64,000 nucleotides of DNA from Atrina japonica (taxonomy: Eukaryota > Mollusca > Bivalvia > Pterioida > Pinnidae): positions 1,547,001-1,611,000 of the forward strand of contig BROG01000077.1 of assembly GCA_030159075.1 (NCBI GenBank), in the 5' to 3' direction. Below, in pieces: positions 23,736-36,028 of the stretch. Every line of letters starts with the position of its first letter. The first letter of the stretch is position 1. Position numbers and translations under genes: made by a program. The notes under the pieces were generated by a model. That model ran no database searches and was not told where the DNA came from. It saw only the letters and a program-made list of their open reading frames with translations.

Positions 23736-23999
23736 ACAGCAATATGGCAATATACTCATTTTATTCTGTTTGCATACCATGAAGAAGCAAGTTTAAATGA
23801 CATGTAGCAAACATCTGTAACATTAATTAACACTAAAAAAGAATGGTTTCATTGTCACATGACTACATACATCTGTATTTATGTTGATGTACAAATAGTT
23901 GTACTACCAATGTTGATAATCATATAATTACCATGTTAATTTTATCAGCAAGTTCCTTCAGTCAATTCATTCCAAGTTCACCGATTCATTTTGTTTATG

Positions 24000-24205
24000 T
24001 TTTATTGCTGCTTTATATCTAACCAATGATTTTTAACTTATATGCAGATGTCACCAGCTTTAGGTGAAGTGCCACAAATTTTGATCTGTGATATGGACGG
24101 ATACAAAATGCATTAACACTGGTCTTTAGTGGATAGTCTCATCCGAAAGACCACTGACTTTTACTTTGTATGCTAAATGCTTGGTGAGGGAACAGTCCTT
24201 ATCGT
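24000..24205 (-). mobile_element. SINE family II copy
   Basis: TTTAGGTGAAGTGCCACAAA, CTCATCCGAAAGACC and CTTTGTATGCTAAATGCTTG in minus orientation. The 3' end is eroded. Confidence 0.55.
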
Positions 24206-24229
24206 TCTGATAATGCTGCCCGGACTCAG

Positions 24230-24990
24230 GGTCACTATTCTAGCACTATAATTGAGTGAATGTTGCCATTAAAAAGTCATTATTCTAGCACTGACCTTCT
24301 GATAATGTTGCCACATCGGTCAGTATTCTAGCACTATCTGTCTGATATTGTTGCCACATCGGTCACTATTCTAGCACTATCCGTCTGATATTGTTGCCAC
24401 ATTGGTCACTATTCTAGCACTATCCATCTGATAATATTGCCATAGCCGTCACTATTCTAGTACTATCCTTCTGATAATGTTGCCACTAGGGTCACTATTC
24501 TAGCATGATCTGTCTGATAATGTTGCCACATTGGTCACTATTCTAGCACTATTCTGATAATGTTGCCACTAGGGTCACTATTCTAGCCTTATCGTTCACT
24601 ATTCTAGTACTATCCTTCTGATAATGTTGCCACTAGGGTCACTATTCTAGCATGATCCATCTGATAATGTTGCCACACTTTCTAGGTCATCTATAATGTA
24701 GCACTATTCTGATAATATTCTGTTGCCACTATTCTAGGGTCACTATTCTAGTACTTATCGTTCACTATGCCTAGTACTATCCTTCTGATAATGCTGCCAT
24801 TAGGGTCACTATTCTAGCACTATCTGTCTGATAATGTTGCCACATCGATCACTATTCTAGCCTTTTTCACTTTCTAGTTCTGATAATGCTGCCATTAGGG
24901 TCACTATTCTAGCACTATCTGTCTGATAACGTTGCCACATCGGTCACTATTCTAGCACTATCCTTCTGATATATTACCACTAGGGTCACA
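24230..24990. repeat. Minisatellite, about 40-bp unit
   Basis: Unit TCACTATTCTAGCACTATC then TCTGATAATGTTGCCAC. Several units are partly deleted or mixed, so length is irregular. Confidence 0.85.
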
Positions 24991-25895
24991 AAACTGCAGT
25001 GTTGTTCTAACAATGTTAGCACTAAAATCTCTACCCTATGCAATTCTGTCCCTATTGTTCTGGCAGTTTGATGTGTTGTGATATTGTAGCATATTTTCAT
25101 TGCAATATTGCATCACTTAAATGCTTTTGTAAAAGCTTTCCAAAGCAGTTTGTTTTATCTTTTTTTTAACTAAATACTTAAACATTGTAGGTTTTAAGCA
25201 ACTTCAGTTTATATCTCAAAAATATGCATAAGGTGAAACAAGTTTTCTGTGCTAAGTATCAAAATATCAAACAAACAACACTGCTTATCTTAAATTTACG
25301 TGATAAGGTAAATACAATCATGGTAAATCTTGTGAACCAAAGTAAGTCAATTACCTGTTGACCTCTCAAATCATGGTGACTAGGGATAATAACTTTTGTA
25401 TTAGAAGCAAAAAGTTATTAATTATCACTTTCATGTTTGCTGACAAAGCAGCCAGTATATGTTGTTCTCTAAACTTTAACAGGACAAAAAGGGTCACTCA
25501 CCAAGGATAAAAAGTTTCAACGAAAAGTTTTGTTGACTCAAACTCAAAAGGTGAGAAAAAAATATATTGCAGTTATCTCCCTTGAAATTCAATATAAAAT
25601 TCCTCTACATACACCTATATACAGACAAATAAATACTACAGAATCAGAAAATAATGTGGGGGCTTAAAATTTATGTTTTAAAAATAGAACAAATTCATTG
25701 ACATTAAATTGTGTTGAAAAACATATTTAAAAAGGAATCCAATTCTATTATATACACTAAGTATAATTTATGTAAAAGTTTGTTATGTTTTTACTGGTAA
25801 TTTCATTGTTACATCATATAAAATAAAATAACTGAAATTAAAACAGTAATGAAATTTTTATTCTACAGTATATACATATATGTCATTCATTTATA
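24991..25895. other. Non-coding stretch
   Basis: AT-rich intron-like DNA with GTTATCTCCCTTG near 25573. No gene seen. Confidence 0.4.
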
Positions 25896-26922
25896 GATAC
25901 AAGATGGGATGGAGTGGACGGAAGATAAATGGATAGCAGGATAGGTAGATAGTTAAATATTAAAGTAGGTAGATGAATAGATAGATGCAAAATGATTGAT
26001 AGACAAAATGGAGACAAAAATACAGATAGACAAAGACAGAGAGACAGACAAAGAGATAGACAGCTAGATAGATAGATAAAATAGATAGTTAGATAGACAG
26101 AAACAGACAGATAGACAAATATAGATATATAGACAAATACATTAGATAGCTAGATAGACAGAGACAGACTGACAGACAGATAGACAAATAAATAAATAGA
26201 TAGATAGATAGACAGGCAGACAGACAGACAGACAGATAGATAGATAGATAAATATATTAGAAGGTTTGATAGACAGACAGACATAGACAGATATAGATAC
26301 ATAGACAAATATATAAGATAGTTAGATAGACAGAGACAGACAGATAGACAGATATAGATACATAAACAAATACATTAGAAAGCTAGATAGACAGAGACAG
26401 ACAGATAGACAGATATAGATACATAGACAAATACATAAGATAGTTAGATAGACAGAGACAGACAGATAGACAGATATAGATACATAGACAAATATATTAA
26501 ATAGTTAGATGGACAGAGACAGACAGATAGACAGATATAGATACATAGACAAATACATAAGATAGTTAGATGGACAGAGACAGACAGATAGACAGATATA
26601 GATACATAGACAAATACATAAGATAGTTAGATGGACAGAGACAGACAGATAGACAGATATAGATACATAGACAAATACATTAGAAAGTTAGATAGACAGA
26701 GCCAGACTGACAGACAGATAGACAAATAAATAAATAGATAGACAGATAAATAGACAGACAGACAGATAGACAGACAGATTAGATAGATAAATACATTAGA
26801 AGGTTTGATAGACAGACAGACAGACAGATAGACACCTAGATAGATAGATACATTAGATAGACAGACAGACAGACAGAGAGACAGATGGACAGCTAAATAG
26901 ATAGATAGACAGACAGATAGAG

Positions 26923-27001
<79 letters not shown>

Positions 27002-27142
27002 CAGAGACAGACAGACAGACAGACAGACAGATAGATAGATAGAGGTCGATACAAACATGTATATTGATACATACACAGACAGATAGACAGACAGACACAG
27101 ACAGATAGACAGACAGACAGACAAACAGATAGACAGACAGTA
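25896..27142. repeat. GATA/GACA tandem array with a 61-bp higher-order unit
   Basis: Mixed GATA and GACA repeats. Between about 26275 and 26690 they form a 61-bp unit (containing AGATATAGATACATAGACAA) repeated about six times. Pure (GATA)n occurs at 26958-27000. It yields false Leu-Ser-Cys-Val frames on the minus strand. Confidence 0.95.
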
Positions 27143-27470
27143 TGACAATATATTTGACCGACTTTTAAGATCAAATCTATCAATTCTGGTTTGATTATCA
27201 ATTTATAATTTCAACATATGTTATGAGGTGAAGTGATTTGAGAAGAAATCACATGTTTTGTAAATGTAATAAAGTAAACCTCCTAGATAAGCCATGATAC
27301 AAGTCAATGACAGGTCATTTATAAACAACCCCAAGTGTTTAAGAGCTAGCTAGAAACCATGGTAAACAAAATAAACTGCTGGTACATATTTTAATGACTT
27401 GAAGTCAAAATTAAAAATATTTATCTGACAAATTCAATAATGTTTTAGAATAACTCTGATCCTGCTACAA
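27143..27470. other. Non-coding stretch
   Basis: Unique AT-rich sequence; nothing supported. Confidence 0.4.
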
Positions 27471-27700
27471 ACACACATACAATGATACACACAAATAATT
27501 CACACACACACACACAAACATGCATCCACACACACACACACAATTCCTACATTAATTCACACAAAATGCCTACACACATGCACAACCCATACACACACAC
27601 ACATATGCACCACATAATCTCTACAAACACAGCCCCAACCAACCCCACTCACACATACATAACCCCTTTTCGCCAAACACCCATCCACATACACCACTTT
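27471..27700. repeat. CA-rich low-complexity tract
   Basis: Irregular CACA blocks with CCAACC and CATCCACAT. It gives a false Thr-His open frame. Confidence 0.8.
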
Positions 27701-28590
27701 TAAAAAAAAAAGTGAAGAAAAATTCCTAATTACTCACCGACGATCCCATTCAAAACACTACAGTGAAAATATAAGCACATATGTAATGGCAATGCCAAGG
27801 TGTAACTTAAAGGTGCATTTATAGTCGTCACAAGTTAGAATTATGGAGGCCTTGAACAGAATCAATATCAATTCATACAATGGATGTATAAAATTTTACT
27901 ACACAATGCGAGCTAAGACAATTTTACGTGTTCCGTATTTGGTGTTGTTTAACTAGCGATAAAAACCAGGTAATCAAAGTAATTGAGTGCAGGCAATTTG
28001 CTGAAATGATACGATAATGAGTGGTCCTGACGTCATTCCATTGCATCCCAGTCTACGGAAAAAGATAAAGATACTTGAACCATATCTACGTGACAACGTG
28101 AAGCTTAAACATAATACATGCAGCAAATTATTTAATGGGGTGGAGATAGGCAGATTTAAACACGTAAATATTTGCAGTTCCTCAATTTGGAGACTTTATA
28201 CTACCATAGTCAGAGTTTATGCAACCACAGTGTCACTTTATGGTCTCTAAATGTTTGTATGATACAGCGTTTCAAAACTGTTAATATCCCAATAACACTT
28301 GTTGGTGATAATTACTTTCCTCTCATGCATACATATCTCAAATATCATGACCGATGTTTACGATTGTGTGTACATGTACCTGCATGCAGATCTATATATG
28401 TACATGTATTGTTGTATCTCTTTATTAGACACATCCCATAATAAGACATTGACTGATAATTTGTAAAAACAAAAAACAATTTTTATATTGAACTTTATGC
28501 ACTGCAGACTGTGTACTCATAGATATCAATGTATTTTCCAAGGACTGCATTACAATGTAGCAGTACATTTGTGTATGCTACATATTTTTA
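27701..28590. other. Non-coding stretch
   Basis: Unique sequence, slightly higher in GC around 28017-28120. A plus frame beginning MSGPDVIPLHPSLRKKIKIL is open for 77 codons but has no splice support, so I leave it uncalled. Confidence 0.35.
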
Positions 28591-28660
28591 TTGTAGATAG
28601 ATAGATAGATAGATAGATAGACAGATAGTTAGACAGACAGACAGACAGACAGAAAGATAG
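28591..28660. repeat. (GATA)n/(GACA)n run
   Basis: Short GATA run followed by GACA repeats. Confidence 0.9.
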
Positions 28661-28669
28661 AGAACCAGA

Positions 28670-28892
28670 TGTTTGTTTTTAATGATGTTTTATGCCACAC
28701 TCAATAAGTTTTCAGTATGTTATGGTGGTGGCTATTTTTAGTGGTGTTGCAGGAGAGAGTCCAGTTACAATGTACCTAAGAAGAGATCACTGACATTTTT
28801 CAAGTAAACTGGCAAACTTTCTCACAAAATTGGCTTAGGTTCAACTGTACTCAAACCTGTTCTTACCAGAAGTGGCCACAGAGGCCACCCAA
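28670..28892 (-). mobile_element. SINE family III copy inside GATA repeats
   Basis: ATGCCACACTCAATAAGTTT, TGGCAAACTTTCTCACAAAA and GTGGCCACAGAGGCCACC in minus orientation. It is bracketed by GATA/GACA tracts on both sides. Confidence 0.6.
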
Positions 28893-28912
28893 GGATGGAT
28901 GGATGTAGAGAG

Positions 28913-29000
28913 AAAGAGAGACAGATACATGTACATGTAGATAGATCATACATACATTTGGATAGATGATAAATAGACAGATCAATATAGATAGATAGAT

Positions 29001-29058
<58 letters not shown>

Positions 29059-29150
29059 GATAAATAGATAGATAGATAAATAGATAGATAGATAAATAGA
29101 TAGACAGACAGACAGACAGATAGATAGATAGATATAGACAGACAGACAGA
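28913..29150. repeat. (GATA)n array
   Basis: GATA and GATAAATA units followed by GACA and GATATAGACA. Confidence 0.95.
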
Positions 29151-29504
29151 ATCACTAACTCATATAATCTACATTAAATTTACATTATGTATGATTATAA
29201 CTAAAAGGATTTTACAAGTTCTTAAGAGAATGATATAGCACATATTTTCAACTTGGAGTGAAAGGGATTATACATGTTATGACGTATTCCAATATTTACT
29301 TATATTCACTTACATATTTTCTTTGCTTCTGATAAAAACAGACATATCATATTCACAAATGATATGCTTTACAAATTAGGACAAAGAACACTAAATTGAA
29401 GGAAGATTTATAAGCTGCAATAAATTCCACTTCACATTTCAGTTTAAACTCCAGGTTATGTAAGAAGGCAATGTTGATAGTGACATGTATACATGTACCC
29501 ATAC

Positions 29505-29570
29505 TTGCAGTGTTTGTATGTTTGTCTTCCAAAACTTGCAAGTAGTTGATGAGAAACTGAAGTAGGTCAA
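29505..29570 (-). CDS. Candidate 66-nt internal exon
   Basis: The acceptor TTATATACAG and the donor GCAA|GTATGG enclose 66 nt. Two bases complete a split codon, then 21 codons read DLLQFLINYLQVLEDKHTNT followed by Ala, ending in phase 1. The pattern is an amphipathic Leu-rich helix. The frame is open further upstream to an ATG at 29601 (MAEVFNGLYTV), so the true 5' edge could be earlier. Phase matches both neighbours (32211 exon before, 18019 exon after). Confidence 0.42.
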
Positions 29571-29765
29571 CTGTATATAACCCATTAAACACCTCAGCCA
29601 TGTTTTTACATTAAATATTACAGAGGGTAGGTGAACAAATACAATCTAAACAAGGTAAATGTGAGACCTGAAATGTACAAGTGCAATATACTGTATAAAT
29701 GTGGAAATTTATCTAAGGAAGTCATTTATACTAAAGTATTTCATGTAAATTAACCCCCACCCCCT

Positions 29766-30030
29766 CATTTGTGGTAGAGTCCTTGGTTCAAAACTGTAGG
29801 GTCGCAGGTTCAAGCCTCAGAAGAGACAACCGACTTTTCCTATCCTTCGGATGCAACAGTAAAACCAAGATCCCAAATTATTGCCAAAGAAGGTGTCGGC
29901 ATGTTAAAGAACCCTCACTGCTCAATGACCCTAAGCGCCAAGTATAGGCCAAAATTTTAAGCCCTTCACTGGCATTTGATGACATCTCCATATGAGTGAA
30001 AGACTCTTAGTGGGATGTTAACAAAAGCAC
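29766..30030 (+). mobile_element. SINE family I, diverged copy
   Basis: B box GCAGGTTCAAGCCTC, CCTTCGGATGCAACAGTAAA, TTAAAGAACCCTCACTGCTC, and end AGTGGGATGTTAACAAAAGC. The head is decayed. Confidence 0.7.
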
Positions 30031-30034
30031 AACA

Positions 30035-30152
30035 AGTGGTCTCTTCTCGGTTAAATTATAACCAAAATCTCTCCTTCACCATTAAAAGCTGGCCACCAAC
30101 ATATAACTGAAAAAATTGTTGAGTGTGGCCACTAAAACAACATTCAAACAAA
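30035..30152 (+). mobile_element. SINE family III fragment abutting family I
   Basis: AGTGGTCTCTTCTCGGTTAA, AAAAGCTGGCCACCAA and GTTGAGTGTGGCCACTAAAA. It starts directly after the family I copy, suggesting tail-to-head stacking. Confidence 0.55.
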
Positions 30153-30600
30153 CAACATGTGATAATATTGTAATTGCTCAGTATAATTCCATGTATTTTA
30201 TTCTATACTGCCTTTTATCGATGCAATGGTCTTTGGATAAATGGAGATGACACTATGCTATAGGTGAAATGACACAAACTTTTATCTTTACCATTGACCT
30301 TAGCCAAAAGTAGTGAGCAGCGGTTTCCCTAGAGTTAAATTTTAGGGAGTCCCTTAGAATCACAAGATAAAGATTTGCGAGTCCCAAGAAAAATTTGTGA
30401 GTCCCACAAAGTTATACAGAGTTATAATGGTTCCTCAGGGACACCGTTTTATTCATTTTGAGTGATCAAAAAATATTTTAGGTGTCAGAAACTCAGAAAA
30501 CGTGTATATGGAAAAACCATGAGTGAGAATTCTTAGCGGTGTTATGCCTACCACAACATGTGACTTCTGTTTTTAATTTCATTTCAAACACCCCTGTTTT

Positions 30601-30683
30601 ACCCATCTACCCACGACAATAATTGACTCTACTGAAAATTAATTACACAGACCAGTCCATATGTGTCTTTAGGGATGTACAAG
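30601..30683 (-). mobile_element. Micro-MITE family A, copy 5 (decayed)
   Basis: Reverse core AGACCAGTCCATATGTGTCT then TTAGGGATG. The flanks are decayed. Confidence 0.45.
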
Positions 30684-30911
30684 CTTTTAAAAGGAGGATG
30701 GGCCTACTTTGTAAAATGTTTTGAACATCAAGCATTTTAATATGAAATCTTTCACCTCTATTCAGCACAAGGTTAAATCCAGTTGGAACTTAAGCTGATT
30801 ATATGAGGAAATTTGCCAGTTTGCTAAATGCAGATGGAGTTGACCACTTACGGTCAATCCTTTACTGGGATCAAAATATCATATGGCACAAGGTTTTCTC
30901 TTCTACCCTCT

Positions 30912-30976
30912 GAGAGTAGCTCAAATGGTAAAGCACCAATCTTCAACATGAAGGTCCTTGGCATGATCCCTGGTCA
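30912..30976 (+). mobile_element. tRNA-like SINE head
   Basis: A box TAGCTCAAATGG, a possible anticodon arm around TTCAACATG, and a weak B box GGCATGATCCC, spaced as in a tRNA. Stem pairing is too poor for a functional tRNA, so a SINE head or tRNA pseudogene. Confidence 0.35.
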
Positions 30977-31236
30977 TGCCAGATTTTCAGAGGTGTCTCT
31001 ATGCCTAAATGGAGAGCAAATGGCCTGGGATGTGCAGTTTGATTACCTTCCTCTGATTGTACATGTGTAGTGGAACTTAAAAAGCTGTTGGAAAGACGGA
31101 CCACTCAAGCAAGAACATAAAACACAAACATTAAACATCTCTCTCTGCCTAACAGGGAAGAGTGGCAAAGGCTTTAAGAAGTCAAGCCACTCGTTATATT
31201 GAGCCAAAGCAAGCAAGCATGACATAAAGAAAAGTT

Positions 31237-31310
31237 CTTCATAGTGGTGAAGTCGTTGAACATTCACCTGGCAAGAAGAGGGATCCAGGTTCAAATCAAG
31301 ATCAAGAATA
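31237..31310 (+). mobile_element. Second tRNA-like fragment
   Basis: TGGTGAAGTCGTTGAACATT with a B-box-like GATCCAGGTTCAAATC, spaced as in a decayed tRNA-derived head. Confidence 0.3.
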
Positions 31311-31754
31311 TTTAATATCAGAAGTTATTGCTCATGGAGTGTCAAATACCACATACATGTAGACCACATGCTCAACATACAAATTAGGAGACCAAAGTAT
31401 TTAAGATGAGATTCCAAACCCAGGGGCTTAATTTTACTAAAGTTGTAACTTAATGTGTAGACCTAAATGTAGACTCACTGATAATTTGCGTCTAAAATGA
31501 GCTTCAATATAGGTCATATCTTTCTTCCCATGTATAAACTTTCGAGTCAATGTCTACCCTAAAGTACTACTAGCATCATACATAACTATGTGTATGTTAC
31601 CATATAAGTGCATGTTTATGACCTATAGTAAAACTTGAACTACACACAGGTAAATAAAATCATAACTTCATATAAGTCAATAGTTACTTCTATGTTTACG
31701 GGCAAATTTATGACCTTTTGTGAAACTGGCGTAAAGCCTGTGACACAGATGGCT

Positions 31755-31913
31755 TTTTGTTTGTTTGATCATTGATTTACATCCAGTCAAGAATTTTTCA
31801 CTTATATTGAGATGTCATCAGCTTTAGGTGAAGTGCTACAAATTTTCATCTGTGCTATGGACTGATGCCAATGCAATGAGGGTTTTTTGACATGTTATGC
31901 CTGATGTGTCACA
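31755..31913 (-). mobile_element. SINE family II copy next to the 31952 splice donor
   Basis: TTGATTTACATCCAGTCAAG, TTTAGGTGAAGTGCTACAAA and GTGCTATGGACTGATGCC. It ends about 38 bp from the donor of the 260-nt exon. Confidence 0.65.
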
Positions 31914-31951
31914 GAATCTTGGCTTTAAGTATCATATAAAAGAGCTGTGAC

Positions 31952-32211
31952 CTTTCACTTCATATGATGAGAGTTTGCCAAAGGAACATTCACTACCATT
32001 TTCAAAAAGTTCATAGTATGACCAAGTACCAGGGATCAAATCTGATGTAATCTGGTTGTAAATTACATTAAGCCCCCCTGCAAGTGCAGAATTGGTCTGT
32101 AGTCCCATTGACTCATTCCCCAATATATCAGCAAGTGACCACAGCCTTTCAAATCTACAGACCACAACAGACTGGTCTAAGGCCATAGAAAAGAGCATTC
32201 CATTCAGAAAC
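31952..32211 (-). CDS. Candidate 260-nt internal exon, the best-supported exon in the window
   Basis: The acceptor TCCTTCATCCCTAG is excellent, and AAAG|GTCACA is a usable donor. The exon is open for 86 codons, starting in phase 2 and ending in phase 1. It includes FLNGMLFSMALDQSVVVCRF, ERLWSLADILGNESMG and GTWSYYELFENGSECSF. Residue use is balanced (Trp, Cys, Gly, Asp), unlike random AT-rich DNA. The first half looks like amphipathic helices of a HEAT/ARM-type protein; this is inference from pattern, not a match to a known family. A SINE begins about 38 bp past the donor. I cannot name the protein. Confidence 0.62.
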
Positions 32212-32515
32212 CTAGGGATGAAGGACTAAGCATACTGTAACCTTGGCTACCGTACCTCTGAGTCATGAATTAATTTTACCTTTTGTGGGCTGCAGGCTAG
32301 ATGTGGTCTGAAGCCTGTTTTAACCTATTCAAATATAAAAGTGACCATACTTCTATTCATTTAGTGTGCTTGGCTAACCAGAAGTGATCAACTGTGTACA
32401 CATGTGGTCAAGCGTGAGATTACCATACTGGTCAATTTGAGCCATACGCATATCTATAACAACATTAAATGATTGTACACAACAACTAATCCAGGAAGAA
32501 ATCAAACATGTTTAT

Positions 32516-32745
32516 ACTATTGTTTTATGTCCCATCAGGAATTTTTCACCTATATGGAAAGTTCACCAACTTTAAGTGCAGTGTCAGACATTTTGAACTG
32601 TACTATGGACTGACCCCAACGTTAGGATTATTTTCATGCCACGCCTTCAATGACATGGGACCTCAATTTTGAAGTCTCATCTGAAGGACAAATGGAACTC
32701 CAACTGCCAATGAACAGGACTTGATGAAAGAACAGTATAGACTGT
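32516..32745 (-). mobile_element. SINE family II copy
   Basis: TATGTCCCATCAGGAATTTT, TGTACTATGGACTGACCCCA, CAATGACATGGGACCTC and AGTCTCATCTGAAGGACAAA. Long but diverged. Confidence 0.6.
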
Positions 32746-32879
32746 CTTAAGTGATTTTCAAAGGGATTTGTCAATTTTGGTCAAATAAGACAAGGAGTCA
32801 CTTAACACAGGCTAGAATCTATGTTGTGACCAAGTTTAATTGTTTGCATGTATAGTACACAAATGTACATTAAATAACA

Positions 32880-33060
32880 TACAGTAACATCTGTCTTGAG
32901 AGACCGATTATTCTGCCATTTAAATTTGGACTCTCAAAACAGGTGGTTCCTAAAAGGAGGTTTTATTTACAATGAAATTTATGTGAGTGACTTTCAAAAT
33001 GTGAACTCAAATGACAGGTGGTCTTTCATGACAGTGGTCTCTCAAGACAGATTGTAACAT
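32880..33060 (+). mobile_element. pogo-like family copy
   Basis: TACAGTAACATCTGTCTTGA start, AAAACAGGTGGTTCCTAAAA, GAGGTTTTATTTACAATGAA, and GGTCTCTCAAGACAGATTGTA near the end. Confidence 0.55.
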
Positions 33061-33216
33061 AAAATTTATCTTGAAGGTCTCAATGGTAATATAAGTAAAT
33101 TACAAATGTATATGTTCTGTATCAGAGTTATTTCTTTATGAAAATAACTGTCCAGATAATTTTGCTCAAGATTAATTGTTGTTTAAGGGTCATGACTTGG
33201 ATCATCTCATTGTCAC

Positions 33217-33308
33217 CTAAACTCAATCACCCCTTAAGACACATTTGGACTGGTCCGAGTCATTGATTTACAGACGTGTCCATGTTTTTTCAGGGATTGA
33301 TGAGTTAA
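33217..33308 (+). mobile_element. Micro-MITE family A, copy 6
   Basis: CTCAATCACCCCTTAAGACA, family core, then TTCAGGGATTGATGAG-TTAA. Confidence 0.6.
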
Positions 33309-33451
33309 TACAGACCTTTGCTTAGATAAGGACTGTATAATCATGGTCATCTGTCAGGTAAGGTCGGGAGTCACTTATATGGGGAATTCTGATGGATTGA
33401 CCTTAAATACAGTCACATAAGACAGGGAGTCACTTAATGCTTGTATAATAA

Positions 33452-33476
33452 TTTATATTTATATATATATATATAT
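33452..33476. repeat. Short TA run
   Basis: About 11 TA repeats after TTATATT. Confidence 0.8.
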
Positions 33477-34063
33477 AAGGACAAAATTGTACCTACCATA
33501 AGTGGCATTTTTCCAGTGGGAATTTGTAGGTATATCCTATAAACAGACTTGGTGGTTAGTCATCCCAAAATACAACTAATTTACATATACATAGAATCTC
33601 TAATCAAAATGTTAGATCAATAGATCTCCTTGTCCGCAATCAACTGTTTACAGGTACAAATCATTGTCGTAGACAGTCTATTCTCACCTTTGTTAATTAA
33701 ATGAGAAATATCAATAATATGACTATCTTTGCTCCAACGTCACACACAAAGTCGTCACACACAAAGTCGTCTACAATAAGTAGAATAGTTGACAAATTAA
33801 CTGAATCTATTCATTAATAACATTTCCACACTTCAGAAATCAGGATAGAAACAACGGTAATCGGCATTTGAAAAGAGCACCACCATGGCACATTGTTCAA
33901 ATTATGAATTCTGGTCTTTTAATTATTCAATCTTTCCTTTCAAAATTGACAATTTGGTTTAAGTCCATTCCATAAATATGTTTTCACACTTTTCAGATTG
34001 GTATGAATGTACTTAGAAATAAACCTTTTCAATTTGGACATAAACAATTTTAAAATATAAATA

Positions 34064-34064
<1 letters not shown>

Positions 34065-34106
<42 letters not shown>
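34065..34106. repeat. Short TA run
   Basis: About 18 TA repeats. Confidence 0.85.
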
Positions 34107-34108
<2 letters not shown>

Positions 34109-34358
34109 CACCATTTAAGAACTAGTACGATTTACCAATGTCCTGATCTACAAGAGTACATGTATTGTACCTTGCATTTAAATCACTCCAAATTTCAATC
34201 AGCACCGGGGCTGGCATATATCCACTAAATAGATCTTGACACAATCTCAGTTATATATTCTGCACAGTTTCCAATTAAAATGCAAATGGAAATTTTAACG
34301 GTTTCACTAAATATCTGAGCTAAACATTTCTCCAAATTATAAGAATTATTTTCCATAC

Positions 34359-34372
34359 CTTGCTTTCTTATC
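34359..34372 (-). CDS. Candidate 14-nt microexon (DKKA)
   Basis: A pyrimidine-rich acceptor (CCAACCTTGTAACACAG) and the donor GCAAG|GTATGG enclose GATAAGAAAGCAAG. In phase 0 it encodes DKKA plus two bases that complete an Arg codon with the first base of the next exon at 32211. Both splice sites are strong, but an exon this short cannot be proven without a transcript. Confidence 0.3.
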
Positions 34373-34399
34373 CTGTGTTACAAGGTTGGTATAGAGCGT

Positions 34400-35235
34400 C
34401 ACGAAAAGTTGATCAAATACACACCAAAAAAAATGAAATATGCAGGTTAACTGGTATAAATTCAGAGGTTTCCAAAATTTATATATAGGTTTGTGCAGCT
34501 AGCCAATTTCTAATTGTTGGAAATTTAATACAGTTGGCATTAACTACTCATATGTACATTATAATCCACATAGATTCCTCATGCATAATGTAATCCACAT
34601 GAAATTCACATATATATGCACATGTATAAAGATCCAAAAATAACATAATATTTCTACAGTTTATCCTATTATAATTTGAAGTACTAAATGACATTGTGTT
34701 GCCTTAAATAAACATCCCGAGACCTTATAAACAAGTTACAATATGTCAGGTATGACATCTCAAATATCATCATTCTTTTTAACTACTTGTAGAATATTAA
34801 GAGAAATGGCAGACATTAGCTGGTGAAATATCATGGTAAAATGCTGATAGATGAAATAAGGTGAACATGGGTGAGGTAAGCCAAGTATTAAATCATTCCA
34901 TTATTATCAACCGATTTTAACAGACAGGGATAGATAAAAACCCAACTCCGTTAACTTACTGATAAAGACATATACTGTGTTAAGGCTGTATTTTTACCTA
35001 TAACTTTTGTAAATGGTCGAGTCACTAGCTCTTTCCTTAACCTATTTCTTGGCTGATCAAGATATAAAATGTCGAAACACAGACAACATGATCCCTGATT
35101 TGGTACTCCTAAAAGGTCAAGTACTTTGATGGAAACTTGAATGTTTATGATTTGAAAAGCTGTGTGTTTATTTTGAGTGCAATTATTCTTGCTGATAAGT
35201 CTACAAAGGAAAATACAGGAAATATTTACATGTAT
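34400..35235. other. Intron-like stretch
   Basis: Unique AT-rich DNA upstream (in transcript direction) of the 14-nt candidate. No gene seen. Confidence 0.4.
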
Positions 35236-35242
35236 GACATTG

Positions 35243-35885
35243 ACTGGAGATCAGAACAAACAGGTGGTCATAACTTACAGGTGGTAATAATATATAGGTG
35301 GTTATAACATAAAGGTAATCATGGTATACAAGTGGTCTTAAAATACAGGTGGTCTTAACCATATTACATGTGATCATAACATACAGGTTGTCATAATATT
35401 CAAGTGGTCATAACATACAGGTGGTCATAACTTACACAGAGTCATAACATACTGGTGGTCATAATATACAAGTGGTCATAACATACAGGTGTTTATAACT
35501 TACAGGGGATCATAGCATACTGTTGGTCATAACATAGAGGTGATCATAACATACATGTTGTCTTAACATACAGGTGGTCATAACATACAGGTGGTTATAA
35601 CATACAGGTGGTTATAACATACAGGTGGTCATAACAAATAGGTGGTCATAATGTATAAATTGTCTTAACATACAAGTGGTAAAAAAGTATAGGTGTTCAT
35701 AACATACAGGTGGTCATAATATGCAGGTGGTCACAACATACAAGTGGTCAAAACATACAGGTGGTCATAACATACTGGTGGTCATGATATACAGATGGAC
35801 TTAACATACAGGTGGTCAAAATATGCAAGTAGTCATAACATACAGGTGGTCATAGCATACAGTTGGTCTTAACATACAGGTGACA
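35243..35885. repeat. Minisatellite, 17-bp unit GTGGTCATAACATACAG
   Basis: About 36 variants of a 17-bp unit. ACAGGTGGTCATAA overlaps the module amplified at 48.3 kb, hinting at a shared origin. Confidence 0.9.
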
Positions 35886-36028
35886 ATATATCCAGGAAGA
35901 GACGATCAGCCTTCAGCAAGTAAATTAGCAAACTATCACACAAAACCAGCTAAGGTTCCTGCTGGACGCAAACCAGGTGAGACTACCTTCATAGTTAAAA
36001 GTTAAGTACTCTAATCACTTGCCCATGG
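35886..36028 (-). mobile_element. SINE family III fragment
   Basis: CAGCAAGTAAATTAGCAAAC, TATCACACAAAACCAGCTAA and a B-box-like GGACGCAAACC. Confidence 0.5.

Noticed and set aside
26627..27201. Long Leu-Ser-Cys-Val frames up to 173 codons on the minus strand
   Set aside because: They follow from GATA/GACA tandem repeats with no stop in that frame.
30912..30976. Functional tRNA gene
   Set aside because: A and B boxes are present in weak form, but acceptor and anticodon stems do not pair; kept only as a SINE-like head.
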